This document shows positions 23,658 to 33,157 of a stretch of 43,127 bases of DNA, in pieces (the first letter of the stretch is position 1; each line of letters begins with the position of its first letter). The notes below the pieces were generated by a model. It was not told where the DNA came from and did no database searches. It saw only the letters and a program-made list of their open reading frames with translations. The DNA comes from CAVVYW01 sp963752605 (lineage in GTDB: Bacteria > Actinomycetota > Thermoleophilia > Solirubrobacterales > 70-9): assembly GCA_963752605.1 (NCBI GenBank), contig CAVVYW010000003.1:1-43127 (forward strand), in the 5' to 3' direction. The translations under genes were made by a program, and so were the position numbers.

Positions 23658-24589
23658 GCCGGGAAGAAGCCCTCCGGCGCGCGCCTGCCCGCGCTCAGCT
23701 CCTCGTAGGCGGGCGGATCGCAGATCACCTCGTGGGTCCGGAATGCCGCCTCCGCGTTGGCGAAGCCGCGCTTGAAGGAGTCGAGCGAGTCGCCCGGCGC
23801 CACTCCGCCGCCCAGGTTCAGCGGCAGTCCCAGCTCCTCGGCCAGCGAGATCATCGCCGCGAACAGGTTCTTCATCGGGGAGTCCTCGAGGGCGGCGTCG
23901 GCGGTGCCGCCGAGGTAGTAGTGCAGGTGATCGTCGCTGCGAACGGCGATGGCCCCGGCCTCCGGCCGGCCGTCGCCGCGGCGGGCCAGCAGGAGCCACG
24001 CCGACTCTGCGGCCAGGACCCGCTCGAAGTACTCGCTCGGATAGCTGTAGCGCTCGGCCGCCCCGGTCCGGCGCATCGTCTCCCCATAGGCTCGCTCGAA
24101 GGCCGAGCGTGCCTCCGGATCGGCCTCGGGGCCGGGCAGCGCGTCCACCGTCCAGCCCTCGCGCTCATTCCGGCGGATCTGCTCGCGGAGCCGCTTGCGC
24201 AGGCCGCTCTCGGCTCCTGGATCCGCGATCTGCACCTGGGACCGCACGGTGCCGCCGGCCAGTGCGGATCGATCCCCGATCCGGTCGCGGATGAACACGC
24301 TGACCAGCCCGGTGTCCGACCAGTCCACGTCCCCGGGGTCGCGGGGGGCGTGGCCGGCGTCCCCCACCGACAGCGAGGTCCCGCCCGGATATCCGTAGGG
24401 AGAGGTCGCGTCCACCATCCCGGTCCCTTCGATCGCGCGAACGATCACCGGCACCGCGACGACGGGGTCCTCACCGATGGCGAGCGTATGGGTCGCCCCC
24501 TCCGCAGCCAGGAACTCCGGCGAGCGGAAGAACTGGGTGGGATCCGCGGCCGCGGCACCCCCATCCTCGATCAGGCGGGCCGCGCTCAA
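23645..24589 (-). CDS. FemAB/BioF2-like acyltransferase (GNAT fold)
   Basis: 314 residues from a TTG at 24589 that overlaps the upstream stop (TTGA). Typical blocks: QFFRSPEFLAAEG, SPYGYPGG, RKRLREQIRRNEREGWTV, RRTGAAERYSYPSEYFERVL, LHYYLGGTAD, SPMKNLFAAMISLAEELGL, LNLGGGVAPGDSLDSFKRGF. In this family the double GNAT domain transfers amino acids or acyl groups to cell-wall peptides or polysaccharide sugars. Its place at the distal end of the polysaccharide cluster suggests decoration of the polymer or its precursor. Confidence 0.83.
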   Translation of the reverse strand: MSAARLIEDGGAAAADPTQFFRSPEFLAAEGATHTLAIGEDPVVAVPVIVRAIEGTGMVDATSPYGYPGGTSLSVGDAGHAPRDPGDVDWSDTGLVSVFIRDRIGDRSALAGGTVRSQVQIADPGAESGLRKRLREQIRRNEREGWTVDALPGPEADPEARSAFERAYGETMRRTGAAERYSYPSEYFERVLAAESAWLLLARRGDGRPEAGAIAVRSDDHLHYYLGGTADAALEDSPMKNLFAAMISLAEELGLPLNLGGGVAPGDSLDSFKRGFANAEAAFRTHEVICDPPAYEELSAGRRAPEGFFPAYRA

Positions 24590-25131
24590 TCCTCGGGGAC
24601 CTCGGGCAGGTCCTCGCGGAAGCCGCCCCAGAGCTCGACATCGATCAGCTCATCCCCATGGCGGACGTGGTTGCGCAGCACTCCCTCCTGCTTCCAGCCG
24701 TTGTAGATGACGGCCTTCTTCGCGGCCTCGTTGGTCGCGGGAATGCGCCCGTAGACCTTGTGGGCGCCGAACTCCTCGAAGGCCTTCAGGTTCGTGAGGC
24801 GCTCCGCCTCGCGGCCGACGCCCCTCCCGGCGGCGCGCTCGTCGCCGACGATCGCGCCGAGCTCGGGCGCGGTCTGGCGATTTAGCCCATACAGCGCCGT
24901 GTAGCCGACCGCCTCATCGACTCCCTCGAGCTGGATCGCCCACTTGCGGTCCTCGGAATCGGGATCGGCCGCCTGCGCGATCGCCCGCTCCACCCAGCCG
25001 CGGGCGTCCTCGGGGCTGAAGGAGTCGCGGTGCTCGAGGAGGTTGGCCGTCGCCGCCGGCGAGTTGAACCAGCGGTGGACGGCCTCCGCGTCCTCGATGC
25101 TGAAGTCCCTCAGCGAGATGCCTCGCGCCAT
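24586..25131 (-). CDS. GNAT N-acetyltransferase (RimJ/RimL-like)
   Basis: 181 residues from ATG 25131, 4 nt after the sugar transferase stop. SLRDFSIEDAEAVHRWFN at the start, VGYTALYGLNRQTAPELGAIVGDERAAGRGVGREAERL (acetyl-CoA binding pattern split over two strands), then KVYGRIPATNEAAKKAVIYNGWKQEGVLRNHV. WcaK/PseH-type enzymes of similar shape acetylate amino sugars, and the cluster context favours such a role over protein N-acetylation, but this is inference. Confidence 0.86.
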   Translation of the reverse strand: MARGISLRDFSIEDAEAVHRWFNSPAATANLLEHRDSFSPEDARGWVERAIAQAADPDSEDRKWAIQLEGVDEAVGYTALYGLNRQTAPELGAIVGDERAAGRGVGREAERLTNLKAFEEFGAHKVYGRIPATNEAAKKAVIYNGWKQEGVLRNHVRHGDELIDVELWGGFREDLPEVPED

Positions 25132-25135
25132 CGGC

Positions 25136-25831
25136 TCAGTCCCGCTCCGCCCGCGGCTCGCGCGGCTCCAGCCGCTCCCGCAGCTCCAGCTCGCGCTCGC
25201 GCTCCGCCGCCTGCCGAAGCGGCGACTCAACAGGCGAGCCCGCGTAGGCGTCGGGAGAGCTGATTCCGGTGCCCTTGAGGAGCACCAGCGGGGTGAGGGC
25301 GAGGATCTTCAGGTCGAGGCCGAGGGAGCGGTTCTCGACGTACCAGACGTCCAGCTCGATCCTCTCCTCCCAAGGAATGCCGGCCCGCCCGTGCGTCTGC
25401 GCCCACCCGGTCACGCCGGGCTTCAGCTCGAGCCGCCGGCGCTGGCGCGGCGTATAGAGCTCCACCTGGGCCGCGAGCGTGGCGCGGGGACCCACCATCG
25501 CCATCTCGCCGGTGAGCACGTTGAACAGGTTGGGCAGCTCGTCGAGTGCGAAGCGGCGGAGCAGCCTGCCGACGCGGGTGACCCGCGGATCGTCGCCGGT
25601 GACTGCCGTGCCGACACCGACCGGGTCCGCCCCCTGGCGCATCGTTCGCAGCTTCAGCAGCTCGAAGATCTCACCGTCCTTCCCCACCCGGCGCTGCGTG
25701 TAGAACACCGGCCCGCGGGAGGTGAGCTTGATCGCGATCGCCGCCAGCCCCAGCAGCGGCGCTGCCAGGAAGAGCGCGGCGGTCGCGATGACGACGTCCG
25801 CCGCGCGCGACAGGCCCATGCGCTCGTTCAC
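25136..25831 (-). CDS. Polyprenyl-phosphate sugar-1-phosphate transferase (bacterial sugar transferase)
   Basis: 231 residues from GTG 25831, overlapping the upstream stop as GTGA; ATG 25819 is another possible start. A single membrane segment (DVVIATAALFLAAPLLGLAAIAI) precedes the catalytic domain: GPVFYTQRRVGKDG, FELLKLRTM, FALDELPNLFNVLTGEMAMVGPR with the Asp-Glu catalytic pair, and LKPGVTGWAQTHGR. It starts the repeat unit by moving a sugar phosphate from a nucleotide sugar to undecaprenyl phosphate at the inner membrane face. It is short, without the WbaP N-terminal helices. The C-terminal 35 residues are Arg/Glu-rich. Confidence 0.94.
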   Translation of the reverse strand: MNERMGLSRAADVVIATAALFLAAPLLGLAAIAIKLTSRGPVFYTQRRVGKDGEIFELLKLRTMRQGADPVGVGTAVTGDDPRVTRVGRLLRRFALDELPNLFNVLTGEMAMVGPRATLAAQVELYTPRQRRRLELKPGVTGWAQTHGRAGIPWEERIELDVWYVENRSLGLDLKILALTPLVLLKGTGISSPDAYAGSPVESPLRQAAERERELELRERLEPREPRAERD

Positions 25832-26961
25832 CGGGTGCCCTCGACCTTCTCCCACCCGATCGGGACCTCTCCGGCCCGTAGGCGGTCCCAGAGGCCCGCG
25901 GCGATGGAGGCGGTCACGGTCACGTAGTAGTAGGCGACCCGGAGCGGCCACAGCGGGATGAAGCGTCCGAGCGCTGCCGCGGCGAGCAGGCAGAGCTGCA
26001 GCCCCATGGTGAGCGAGTAGATCCCTCCCTCGGGCAGCAGGGCAGCGTTTGCGAGCACGGCGATCACGTGGAGGAACGGGGTGAGGTAGCGAAGCAGCCG
26101 GTGCGAGTAGATCTCCACGAGGTATCCCGGCGAATAGCCCCGCGGCTTCAGCATCCCGTACTTGAGCATCGCATCCCAGAGGCCCCACATCATCCGGCGC
26201 TTGCGCTGGAACTCGCCCTCGACGCTCGGCGCCATCCGCTCCTCCGCCAGGGCGCCGGGCTCGTACACCGCGCGCCAGCCGCGCTTGTTCAGCTCGAAGG
26301 GGAAGGAGAGGTCCTGTCCGCGATCCGGCTCGAGCTCGATGTAGGCCTCCGAGCGGACCGCGTAGATCGCGCCATTGCCGCCGGTGATGCCCGCCAGCCG
26401 CGACTCGCTGCGCCGGACGGCCATCTCGTAGCGCCAGTAAAGGCCCTCCTGGTTTCCCTCCTCGCCCCCCGTGAAGCGGACCTGGCCGCAGGCATATCCG
26501 ACCTCCTCGTCCTCGAAGCGGACCACCAGGCGGCGGAGCGCGTCCGGCCGCCAGTAGGCGTTCGCGTCCGAGAAGGCGAAGATCGTCCCCTGGGCCTGGC
26601 GAGCGGCGGCGTTGAGCGCCGCGACCTTGCCGCCGCGGGGCAGGTCGAGCACGAGGTCCGCGCCGGCCTCGCGCGCCAGCTCGACGGTTCGGTCGCTGGA
26701 GCCGTCGGAGGCGACCATCACCTCGAAGCGGTCGCGGGGGTAGTCGAGCGCAAGCGCGTTCTCCACCCGGTGCGCGATCACCTCCGCCTCGTCGTGGGCG
26801 GGGATGATCAGGGTCACCGTGGGCAGGCCGTCGTGCGCCCTGCGGCTGCGGGCTGGCTCGCCGAAGAGGCCCCCGAGCAGCCAGAGCAGCAGCGGATAGC
26901 CGAGGTGCGCATAGAGGATCAACCCCAGCGCCGACCAGAAGCTGATCTCGATTAAAAGCAC
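25828..26961 (-). CDS. Family 2 glycosyltransferase, membrane-bound
   Basis: 377 residues from GTG 26961. An N-terminal helix (SFWSALGLILYAHLGYPLLLW) precedes the GT2 domain (TVTLIIPAHDEAEVI) with VASDGSSDRT, FSDANAYW at the metal-binding site, GITGGNGAIYAVRS, and RKRRMMWGLWDAM in place of the usual Q-x-x-R-W. C-terminal helices follow (about 280-355). The ATTATC on the plus strand at 26969-26974 gives GATAAT 7 nt before the start, so this gene probably begins a transcript with the sugar transferase and the two acyltransferases. Confidence 0.88.
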   Translation of the reverse strand: MLLIEISFWSALGLILYAHLGYPLLLWLLGGLFGEPARSRRAHDGLPTVTLIIPAHDEAEVIAHRVENALALDYPRDRFEVMVASDGSSDRTVELAREAGADLVLDLPRGGKVAALNAAARQAQGTIFAFSDANAYWRPDALRRLVVRFEDEEVGYACGQVRFTGGEEGNQEGLYWRYEMAVRRSESRLAGITGGNGAIYAVRSEAYIELEPDRGQDLSFPFELNKRGWRAVYEPGALAEERMAPSVEGEFQRKRRMMWGLWDAMLKYGMLKPRGYSPGYLVEIYSHRLLRYLTPFLHVIAVLANAALLPEGGIYSLTMGLQLCLLAAAALGRFIPLWPLRVAYYYVTVTASIAAGLWDRLRAGEVPIGWEKVEGTR

Positions 26962-26997
26962 GGCCGGAATTATCGGCGGAGCGTCGGAGGCACGCTC

Positions 26998-28104
26998 TCA
27001 GCCAAGCAGGCGCCGATACAGGTCGACCGTGCGGCGCCCGATCTCGTCCCACGAGGAAGGCCCCTCGGCGAGGGCCAGGGCACCCCGACCGAGGCGCTCG
27101 CGCCCCTCGTCATCCGCCAACAGCTCGTTCAGGGCTCCGGCCAGCGCCGCGGCGTCCTCGGGCGGCACCACCCTGGCGGCACCCTGGGAGCCCACCTCGG
27201 TGAAGCCGCCGACGCCGCTCAGCACCAGGGGACGGCCGAAGGCGAGCGCCGTGTAGAGCACCCCGGACTGCTCGATGTTGCGATAGGGGAGCACGACCAG
27301 GTCAGCGCGGCGCATGTAGGCCGGAATCTCCGGGTCTCCGATGAACCGGTCCACGAACCGCACCGTGCCGGGCGCCCGCTCGGCGAGCGTGCGCAGCTCG
27401 TCCATCGGCATCCTCGGCATGCCGACTACCCAGAGCTCCGCTCCGCTCACCCGGCCGAAGGCCTCGAGCAGCACATCGGTGCCCTTGTAGGGCCGGATCA
27501 GCCCGAAGGACAGGATCACGGGCCCCTCCACCTCGCGCAGCTCCTCGGGCAGCGGCACCTCGTCGTCCTGCCTGGTCAGGTACTCGAAGGCGCCATGCGG
27601 GATCACCTCGAGTTTCTCCCCGGGTACCCCGAAGTCGGTCGTGAGCCGGCGAGCGCCGTGCTCGGAGTGGACGACCACCGCGTCCATCTCGGCGAGCAGC
27701 TTGGACAGCGTCCCCGCGATGCGCGTCCCGGCGTCGGGAAGCCGCCAGTGCATCGTGAACACCCGCGGGCGCCTGGGCGGGAGCAGCCGGCGGTCCAGCG
27801 ACGGGATGGGCAGCCACTGGTAGTGGACGATGTCGGCCTCGTCCGCCAGCCGCCGGTAGCGCCGCATGTCCGGGACGTGCTCGAGCGCCCTCAGGATGCG
27901 CCTGCGCCGGGGCCCGATCCCCAGGCGGGAGGAGCCCCGGTAGAAGACCTCGCGAACCGAGTAGCCGTCCTCCTTCGGGACCGGCCCGTAGGGGAAGCGG
28001 CAGGTGATCAGCTCCACCTCGGCGCCGGCACGCGCAACGGCCCCGGCCAGGGCGTGGTCGTAGGGCGGCGTGTAGGCCGGCGGATCGACGACATGGACGC
28101 GCAT
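26998..28104 (-). CDS. Family 4 glycosyltransferase
   Basis: 368 residues. GT-B fold: MRVHVVDPPAYTPPYDHALAGAVARAG at the start, VVVHSEHGARRL and LEVIPHGAFEYL in the linker, PVILSFGLIRPYKGTDVLLEAF beginning the C-terminal donor domain, and PYRNIEQSGVLYTALAFGRPLVLSGVGGFTEV, which holds the E-x7-E-like region of retaining GT4 enzymes. Cytosolic, acting on lipid-linked oligosaccharide. GAGAAT lies 8 nt before the ATG in the 17-bp gap shared with the divergent glycosyltransferase. Confidence 0.92.
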   Translation of the reverse strand: MRVHVVDPPAYTPPYDHALAGAVARAGAEVELITCRFPYGPVPKEDGYSVREVFYRGSSRLGIGPRRRRILRALEHVPDMRRYRRLADEADIVHYQWLPIPSLDRRLLPPRRPRVFTMHWRLPDAGTRIAGTLSKLLAEMDAVVVHSEHGARRLTTDFGVPGEKLEVIPHGAFEYLTRQDDEVPLPEELREVEGPVILSFGLIRPYKGTDVLLEAFGRVSGAELWVVGMPRMPMDELRTLAERAPGTVRFVDRFIGDPEIPAYMRRADLVVLPYRNIEQSGVLYTALAFGRPLVLSGVGGFTEVGSQGAARVVPPEDAAALAGALNELLADDEGRERLGRGALALAEGPSSWDEIGRRTVDLYRRLLG

Positions 28105-28121
28105 GGGGGAGCATTCTCGCC

Positions 28122-29042
28122 GTGCTGCTCTCCTACTGCGTGGTCAACACCAACGGGCGCGAGCTCCTGCTCGCCTGCCTGCGGGCGATCGAGGCCAATT
28201 CGCCCGCCGGGATCGAGAGCGAGGTCCTGGTCCTCGACAACGCCTCCGAGGACGGCTCGGCGGCGGCCGTCGCGGCGCTCGACGGCGAGCGCCGGCTGAT
28301 CGCGCTGGAGCGGCGGACGGGCAAGGCCGAGAACGACTCGCGCCTGTTGCAGGAGGCACGCGGGCGCTACTGCGTGCTGTTGAACGAGGATGCAGAGCTG
28401 CGGCCGGGCGCCGTGGTGGCGCTGCTCGACGCCCTGGACCGGGACCCGCAGGCGGCGGCGGCGGGCGCGCAGCTCCTCTCCCCCGGCGGCGAGCCCCAGC
28501 CCTGCGCGTGGCGGTTCCCCGGTCTCGGCACCGCGCTGGCAGGTGCGCTGTTCCTGCATCCCTGGCTCACCGTCCAGAGCCGCGGCGATCGGACGCGCGA
28601 GGTGGACTGGGTGCAATCGAGCGCGATGCTCGTCCGCCGGGAGGCCGCCGAGCAGGTCGGCTGGCTCGATCCCGACTTCTTCGTCTACTCCGACGAGACC
28701 GACTTCTGCAAGCGGCTGGGAGACGCCGGCTGGCGCATCCTCTTCGTGCCGGGGGCGGAGGCCGTCCACCACGACCAGATGGCGAGCGACGCGGCCGGGG
28801 TCGAGCGCCGCACGGTCGAGTTTCACCGCAACCGCGACCGCTACCTCCGCAAGCACAAGGGGCGGGCCGCCGCGTTCGGACTCCGCCCGCTGCTCGCCTT
28901 CCCGTACCTGGTGCGGGCGCTCGCCGCCCTGGTCCTCCCGGGGCACTCCGCCCGCCGCCAGTGGCTGCATGCCCGCCAGGCGCTGCTGCCGCGCCGCGGC
29001 GAGGGCATCCGCGAGGCGGCGGAGGATTACAACCGCCGATGA
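28122..29042 (+). CDS. Family 2 glycosyltransferase (rhamnosyltransferase-like)
   Basis: 306 residues from GTG 28122. LSYCVVNTNGRELLLACLRAI, VLVLDNASEDGSA, CVLLNEDAELRPGAV, VDWVQSSAMLVRREAAEQVGWLDPDFFVYSDETDFCKRLGDAGW: the last is the usual pattern of WbbL-type GT2 enzymes that add rhamnose or related sugars. One weakly hydrophobic segment near the end (LVRALAALVLPG) may touch the membrane. Its stop overlaps the next ATG (ATGA), so the two glycosyltransferases are translationally coupled. Confidence 0.9.
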   Translation: MLLSYCVVNTNGRELLLACLRAIEANSPAGIESEVLVLDNASEDGSAAAVAALDGERRLIALERRTGKAENDSRLLQEARGRYCVLLNEDAELRPGAVVALLDALDRDPQAAAAGAQLLSPGGEPQPCAWRFPGLGTALAGALFLHPWLTVQSRGDRTREVDWVQSSAMLVRREAAEQVGWLDPDFFVYSDETDFCKRLGDAGWRILFVPGAEAVHHDQMASDAAGVERRTVEFHRNRDRYLRKHKGRAAAFGLRPLLAFPYLVRALAALVLPGHSARRQWLHARQALLPRRGEGIREAAEDYNRR

Positions 29043-30064
29043 AAATCCTGCTCGTCACCCAGATGTGGCCCAGCGAGGAGAACCCCGACCTGGGGAGCTT
29101 CCTGGTGCCGCTCAGCCGCGAGCTCGAGGGGCTGGGGCATGAGGTCGAGGTCGCGTCCATCAGCAAGCGCGGGGGGCTTCCCACCAAGTACGCCAGGCTC
29201 ATCCGCAGGTCAGTCCGTGCTGCGAAGCGCTTCGACCCGGACGTGGTCTTCGCGCACTTCCTCTTCCCCGCCGGCTTCGCGGGGGCCCGCGCGGCCCGTG
29301 CCGCGAACGCGCCGCTGGTGCTGATGGCGCATGGCCAGGACGTCGCCAACCTGGGCGGGATCCTGGGCGTGACCGCGATGACGCGCCGCGTGATCGATAG
29401 CGCCGCGACGGTGATCGCCAACTCGCGCTGGCTCGCCGACCGGCTGGTCGAGAGCGTCCCCGCGGCCGAGTCGAAGATCGAGATCGCCGACTGCGGGGTG
29501 GACCTCGAGGCCTTCTCGCCCCAGCCCGCCGAGCCGACTCGCCGCGAGCTGGGCTGGGACGGCGAGGGCACCGCATTTCTCTGCGTCGGCTCGCTGATCG
29601 AGCGCAAGAACGTGGTGCGGCTCGCCGACGCGTTCGCCTCCCTCGAGCGGGGGCGGCTCGCCTTCGTGGGGGACGGGCCGCTGCGCGGGGAGCTCGAGGG
29701 CCGGCCCAACGTCACCGTCACCGGCCGAATCCCCCAGTCGGAGGTGCCGCGCTGGGTCGCCGCCTGCGACGTCCTCTGCCAGCCCTCGCTGATCGAGCCG
29801 TTCGGCCAGGCGACGCTGGAGGGGATGGCGATGGAGCGCAGCGTCGTCGCGACCGAGGTCGGCGGCCCTCCGGAATTCGTCACCCCCGACGCCGGCGTCC
29901 TCGTCGACCCGGTCCAGACCGAGGAGATCGTCGCCGGCCTCGTGCAGGCGTCGAAGCTGCCGTCCCCAAACGCGGCGGCTCGAGAGGCCGCCGCCGAGCA
30001 CGACGTGAAGCGTCAGGCAGCGAAGATGGCGGGCGTGCTCGAACGGGCCGCGGACGGGGGCTGA
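29039..30064 (+). CDS. Family 4 glycosyltransferase
   Basis: 341 residues. MKILLVTQMWPSEENPDLGSFLVPLSREL is the common GT4 N-terminus; then HGQDVANLGG, VIANSRWLADRL, IEIADCGVDLEAFSP, FLCVGSLIERKNVVRL and LCQPSLIEPFGQATLEGMAMERSVVATEVGGPPEFV with the E-x7-E motif (EPFGQATLE). It overlaps the upstream GT2 by 4 nt and is convergent, with a gap of 3 nt, to the flippase gene. The donor sugar is unknown. Confidence 0.93.
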   Translation: MKILLVTQMWPSEENPDLGSFLVPLSRELEGLGHEVEVASISKRGGLPTKYARLIRRSVRAAKRFDPDVVFAHFLFPAGFAGARAARAANAPLVLMAHGQDVANLGGILGVTAMTRRVIDSAATVIANSRWLADRLVESVPAAESKIEIADCGVDLEAFSPQPAEPTRRELGWDGEGTAFLCVGSLIERKNVVRLADAFASLERGRLAFVGDGPLRGELEGRPNVTVTGRIPQSEVPRWVAACDVLCQPSLIEPFGQATLEGMAMERSVVATEVGGPPEFVTPDAGVLVDPVQTEEIVAGLVQASKLPSPNAAAREAAAEHDVKRQAAKMAGVLERAADGG

Positions 30065-30067
30065 GCT

Positions 30068-31637
30068 CTAGGGGCGGGCGTCCTCGTCCCGCTGCTCGGC
30101 CTCGAGCGCCTCGCGGGTGAGGCGCGGGCCCCTTCCTTCCTCCTCGGGTGAGGCCTCCTCCGCGCGCGCCTCACGGAGGCGGCCCAGAGCCTCCCGGACC
30201 GCCCTTGGGTTGAGGTTCGCCGCGGCCGCCCGCCGCTCCTCGTCGCTGAGAAAGCCCGTGCCGTACAGGAGCAGCGGATAGGTCAGCCAGACGCCGGTGC
30301 GGGAAACGAGGCCGACGAATCCCTCCGTGGGAAGCAGCAGCTCGCCGGCCGTCACCAGGACAGCGGCGAGCCCGGCGACCTGAGCGAGCCGGAGCCACTC
30401 GTAGGGCACGGCGAAGAGCCGCTGGGTGAAGACATACATCAGCACCAGCACCACCGCGTAGGAGGCCACCAGGGAGACGCCCGCGCCCACGATTCCCCAC
30501 GCGGGGATCAGGACCAGGTTGAGGCCGATGTTGGCGCCGGTCCCGGCCGCGGTCGCCGGGAAGTTGAACTCCGTCCGCCCTGTGCGGCCCAGCACCACGA
30601 CGAGGACGAGATAGAGCGCGTAGAGCATCACACCCGTCGAGACCAACCCGATCGCCTCGTATGACTGGAAGAACTCCGGCGCGGCCAGCAGCCGCACGAT
30701 CCAGCGCGACAGCAGCCACAGCCCGGCCACGAAGAAGGCGCAGACAGCGACGAACCAGGTGACGATCACGGCGTAGGCGCCGCGGGCCTCGTCGTCGTCC
30801 CGGATCGAGTAGGCCAGCGGCGGCCAGGCGAGCTGGAACCCCTTGACCAGCACGTTCACCGCCTGGGCGAACTTGACCGAGAGGCTGTACAGCCCCGCGT
30901 CGGCCAGCCCGGCCAGCCGGACGAGCATCACGCGGTCGATGAAGTTGAGCGAGTAGAGCGACAGCTCGGCGGGCATCGTCGGGAACCCGAACCTCGTCAT
31001 CCGCCGCAGCAGCGGGAAATCCGGGATGAGCGAGAGGCGCCGCCGGTGCATGACGAGCAGGCCCGCCAGGAAGACGGCGCCCGTCGCGTACTGGCCCAAG
31101 AGCAGCCCGCGGGCCCCCTCCTCCTCGACCACCACGAGCCAAACCGTGACCGGGATCGTCACCAGGACGTTGGTGACCGTGAAGTAGAAGAAGGCGCGGG
31201 CCCTCTCGTCGAGCCGGAACAGCGCCAGGAGGAACTCGAACATCGTGAAGACCCACAGCCCGAAGGTCGCGATCCGCACCAGACCGGGGTCGGAGCGGTC
31301 GAGCAGCAGCTGGGAGATCGGCTCCGCCAGGGGGAGCGCCACCGCCAGGCCGATCGTCGTCGTCCAGAAGAGCGAGGCGAAACCCGGTCTTCACGATCTG
31401 GTCGGGGTCCTCGGCGCGCTCGTAGTAGAAGCGCAGCAGCGCCTCGATGATCCCCAGCCGGATCACGATGCTCGCCGCGATCACCGCAACGATCAGGACC
31501 TCCGCCGCCCCGTAGTCCTCCGGGGAGAGGTACTGCGTATAGAGCGGCAGCAGCGCGACCGCGATCAGCTTCGAGATCACGCTCGACGCGGTGTAGGCCG
31601 CGCCTGTGGTGGCGAGGCGGCGCAGGTAGCCGGTCAT
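30068..31637 (-). CDS. Wzx-like polysaccharide flippase, frameshifted near 31383
   Basis: From ATG 31637 the first 85 residues read MTGYLRRLATTGAAYTASSV, ISKLIAVALLPLYTQYLSPEDYG and further helices of the MATE/MOP type up to PDQIVKTGF. Then one base shifts the frame; the rest (ASLFWTTTIGLAVALPLAEP onward) continues to the TAG at 30068. Removing a base from the GGGTTT run (plus strand AAACCC, 31380-31385) restores about 522 residues with 12 to 14 helices. It would move undecaprenyl-linked repeat units across the membrane. The C-terminal 60 residues are charged. The stretch after the shift lacks an obvious start, so a working protein needs one continuous frame. Confidence 0.9.
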
Positions 31638-33157
31638 CGCCGTAGCCGGGCAGGCAGCTCGGGAGCGGCCTTGGTCTCAACGACGAGCGCCGTCCCCACC
31701 GCCAGGAGTGCCCAGGTGAGTGGATCCGTGAGATAGCCCGCGTAGCCGATCGTGTGAACCAGGAGCGCGCTGAAGGCCGCCGCGATCCCCACCCTGGAGA
31801 TCTTCAGGAACGGAGGCTCGCTCTTCACCGAGTCGATGGGCCTGAAGCGAGCGCCCAGTCCGGGCGCGATACGCCTCATCCCGGCGAACAGGATCCAGAG
31901 CGACACGGCCAGCAGCGCCGCGTAGGCCAGGATCCCGACGATCCCCTGCTCCGCGGCGACCGTGACGGGCTCGTTGTGCGAGCTGGTGGTCTCGCCCTTC
32001 TTCACGTCCTCCGCCTCGGAGAAGGACTCCGAGAACGAGGCCGAGCCGTGGCCGATCAGAGGCCGCTCGGTGGCCAGGTCGATTCCGCCCTGGAGCAGCG
32101 TCGAATGGCCCTCCGTCACCTCCCGCGCCGAGCGGTCCTCCGTCTGGCCCGCGATGAGCACTCCGGCAACGGCGATCGCGGCCACCACCGGTGCGGCGAT
32201 CAGCGTGCGGCGCAGGTCCCAGCGCAGCGCGCAGACGACCCCCAGGCCGCACAGGAGCGCCAGGAAGCTGGTCTGCGAGAAGGCCGTGAGCAGGCCGGCG
32301 AACGCCACCGCGATGGCGGCGATCAGGTAGCCGGCCACGCGCCGGTCGGCCAGCCAGACGAGGACCGCCGTCGCGAGCACGATGGACAGCGCCAGGTAGC
32401 GGCCGAAGATGTTCGGGTCCCAGAACAGCGAGTTCACCCGGAAGTAGAAATGGAAGTTGTTCGACATCTCCAGCTTCGGGTTCCAGAAGATCTCTCCCGC
32501 GATGTGCTGACCCAGGCCGATCACGGCGAACAGCAGAGCCTCCGCCAGGACGACGGTCAGGGCCAGGGTGAGCAGCCGGCGGTTCCAGCGCACGTCCACG
32601 AGCAGGCAGAACATCACCGCGAACGGGACGAGGAAGAAGCCGATGTTCCTGGTCGCGAAGTCCAGGTCGTTCGAATAGGCCGCTTGGATCGCGTAGAGGC
32701 CGAGCGCGGCGATCAGGACGGCCGTCAGCGGGGTGGGAAGCCGCCGCACGGGTCCGGGATCGCGCCACGCCGTGATCGCGGCGGTCAGAACCCCGGCGCC
32801 GATCACCACGTAGAGAGGCACGAGCAGGTTGGCGTCCTCCCCTCCCCCGACGTCGATCGGAATCCGGAACGGCAGCGCCGCCACCAGCAGCAGCGGCAGG
32901 AGCAAGGGCCATCGCTGCATCGCGAAGGCCAGCCCGACCAGCGCGATAACCCCCACCTCACCGACGCCCCAGAAGACGCCGGGCCGGTCTCGCAGCGACT
33001 CCAGCTCGTCCCAGCCCTGGCCGGCGACGAGGGCCAGGGCCAGGGTCATGGCGGCGAGCAGCGCGGCCGCCCGCGGCCGCCGGCTGTCGGCCAGGAGCGC
33101 AACGGCGACCAAGCCGGTCGCCGCGACGCAGCCGAGCACCTGAAGGACGTCGCTCAC
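31634..33157 (-). CDS. O-antigen ligase/Wzy-like polymerase (Wzy_C family)
   Basis: 507 residues from GTG 33157, overlapping the upstream stop (GTGA), and overlapping the flippase ATG at its own end (ATGA). Ten or more helices are visible. The Wzy_C part has GLLTAFSQTSFLALLCGLG, a large extracytoplasmic loop with ATERPLIGHGSASFSESF and SSHNEPVTVAAEQGIVGILAY, whose His is the conserved catalytic position of ligases and polymerases of this superfamily. The family alone does not tell polymerase from ligase; its place next to the flippase favours polymerase. Confidence 0.9.
   Translation of the reverse strand: MSDVLQVLGCVAATGLVAVALLADSRRPRAAALLAAMTLALALVAGQGWDELESLRDRPGVFWGVGEVGVIALVGLAFAMQRWPLLLPLLLVAALPFRIPIDVGGGEDANLLVPLYVVIGAGVLTAAITAWRDPGPVRRLPTPLTAVLIAALGLYAIQAAYSNDLDFATRNIGFFLVPFAVMFCLLVDVRWNRRLLTLALTVVLAEALLFAVIGLGQHIAGEIFWNPKLEMSNNFHFYFRVNSLFWDPNIFGRYLALSIVLATAVLVWLADRRVAGYLIAAIAVAFAGLLTAFSQTSFLALLCGLGVVCALRWDLRRTLIAAPVVAAIAVAGVLIAGQTEDRSAREVTEGHSTLLQGGIDLATERPLIGHGSASFSESFSEAEDVKKGETTSSHNEPVTVAAEQGIVGILAYAALLAVSLWILFAGMRRIAPGLGARFRPIDSVKSEPPFLKISRVGIAAAFSALLVHTIGYAGYLTDPLTWALLAVGTALVVETKAAPELPARLRR

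Noticed and set aside
25832..27052. Extension of the sugar transferase frame to 27052
   Set aside because: It is the off-frame reading of the GT2 gene; the GTGA overlap at 25828-25831 gives the correct start.
28112..28118. Shared bidirectional -10 in the 17-bp divergent gap
   Set aside because: The minus-strand GAGAAT fits (8 nt to ATG), but on the plus strand CATTCT is only 4 nt from GTG 28122, too close for a normal start.
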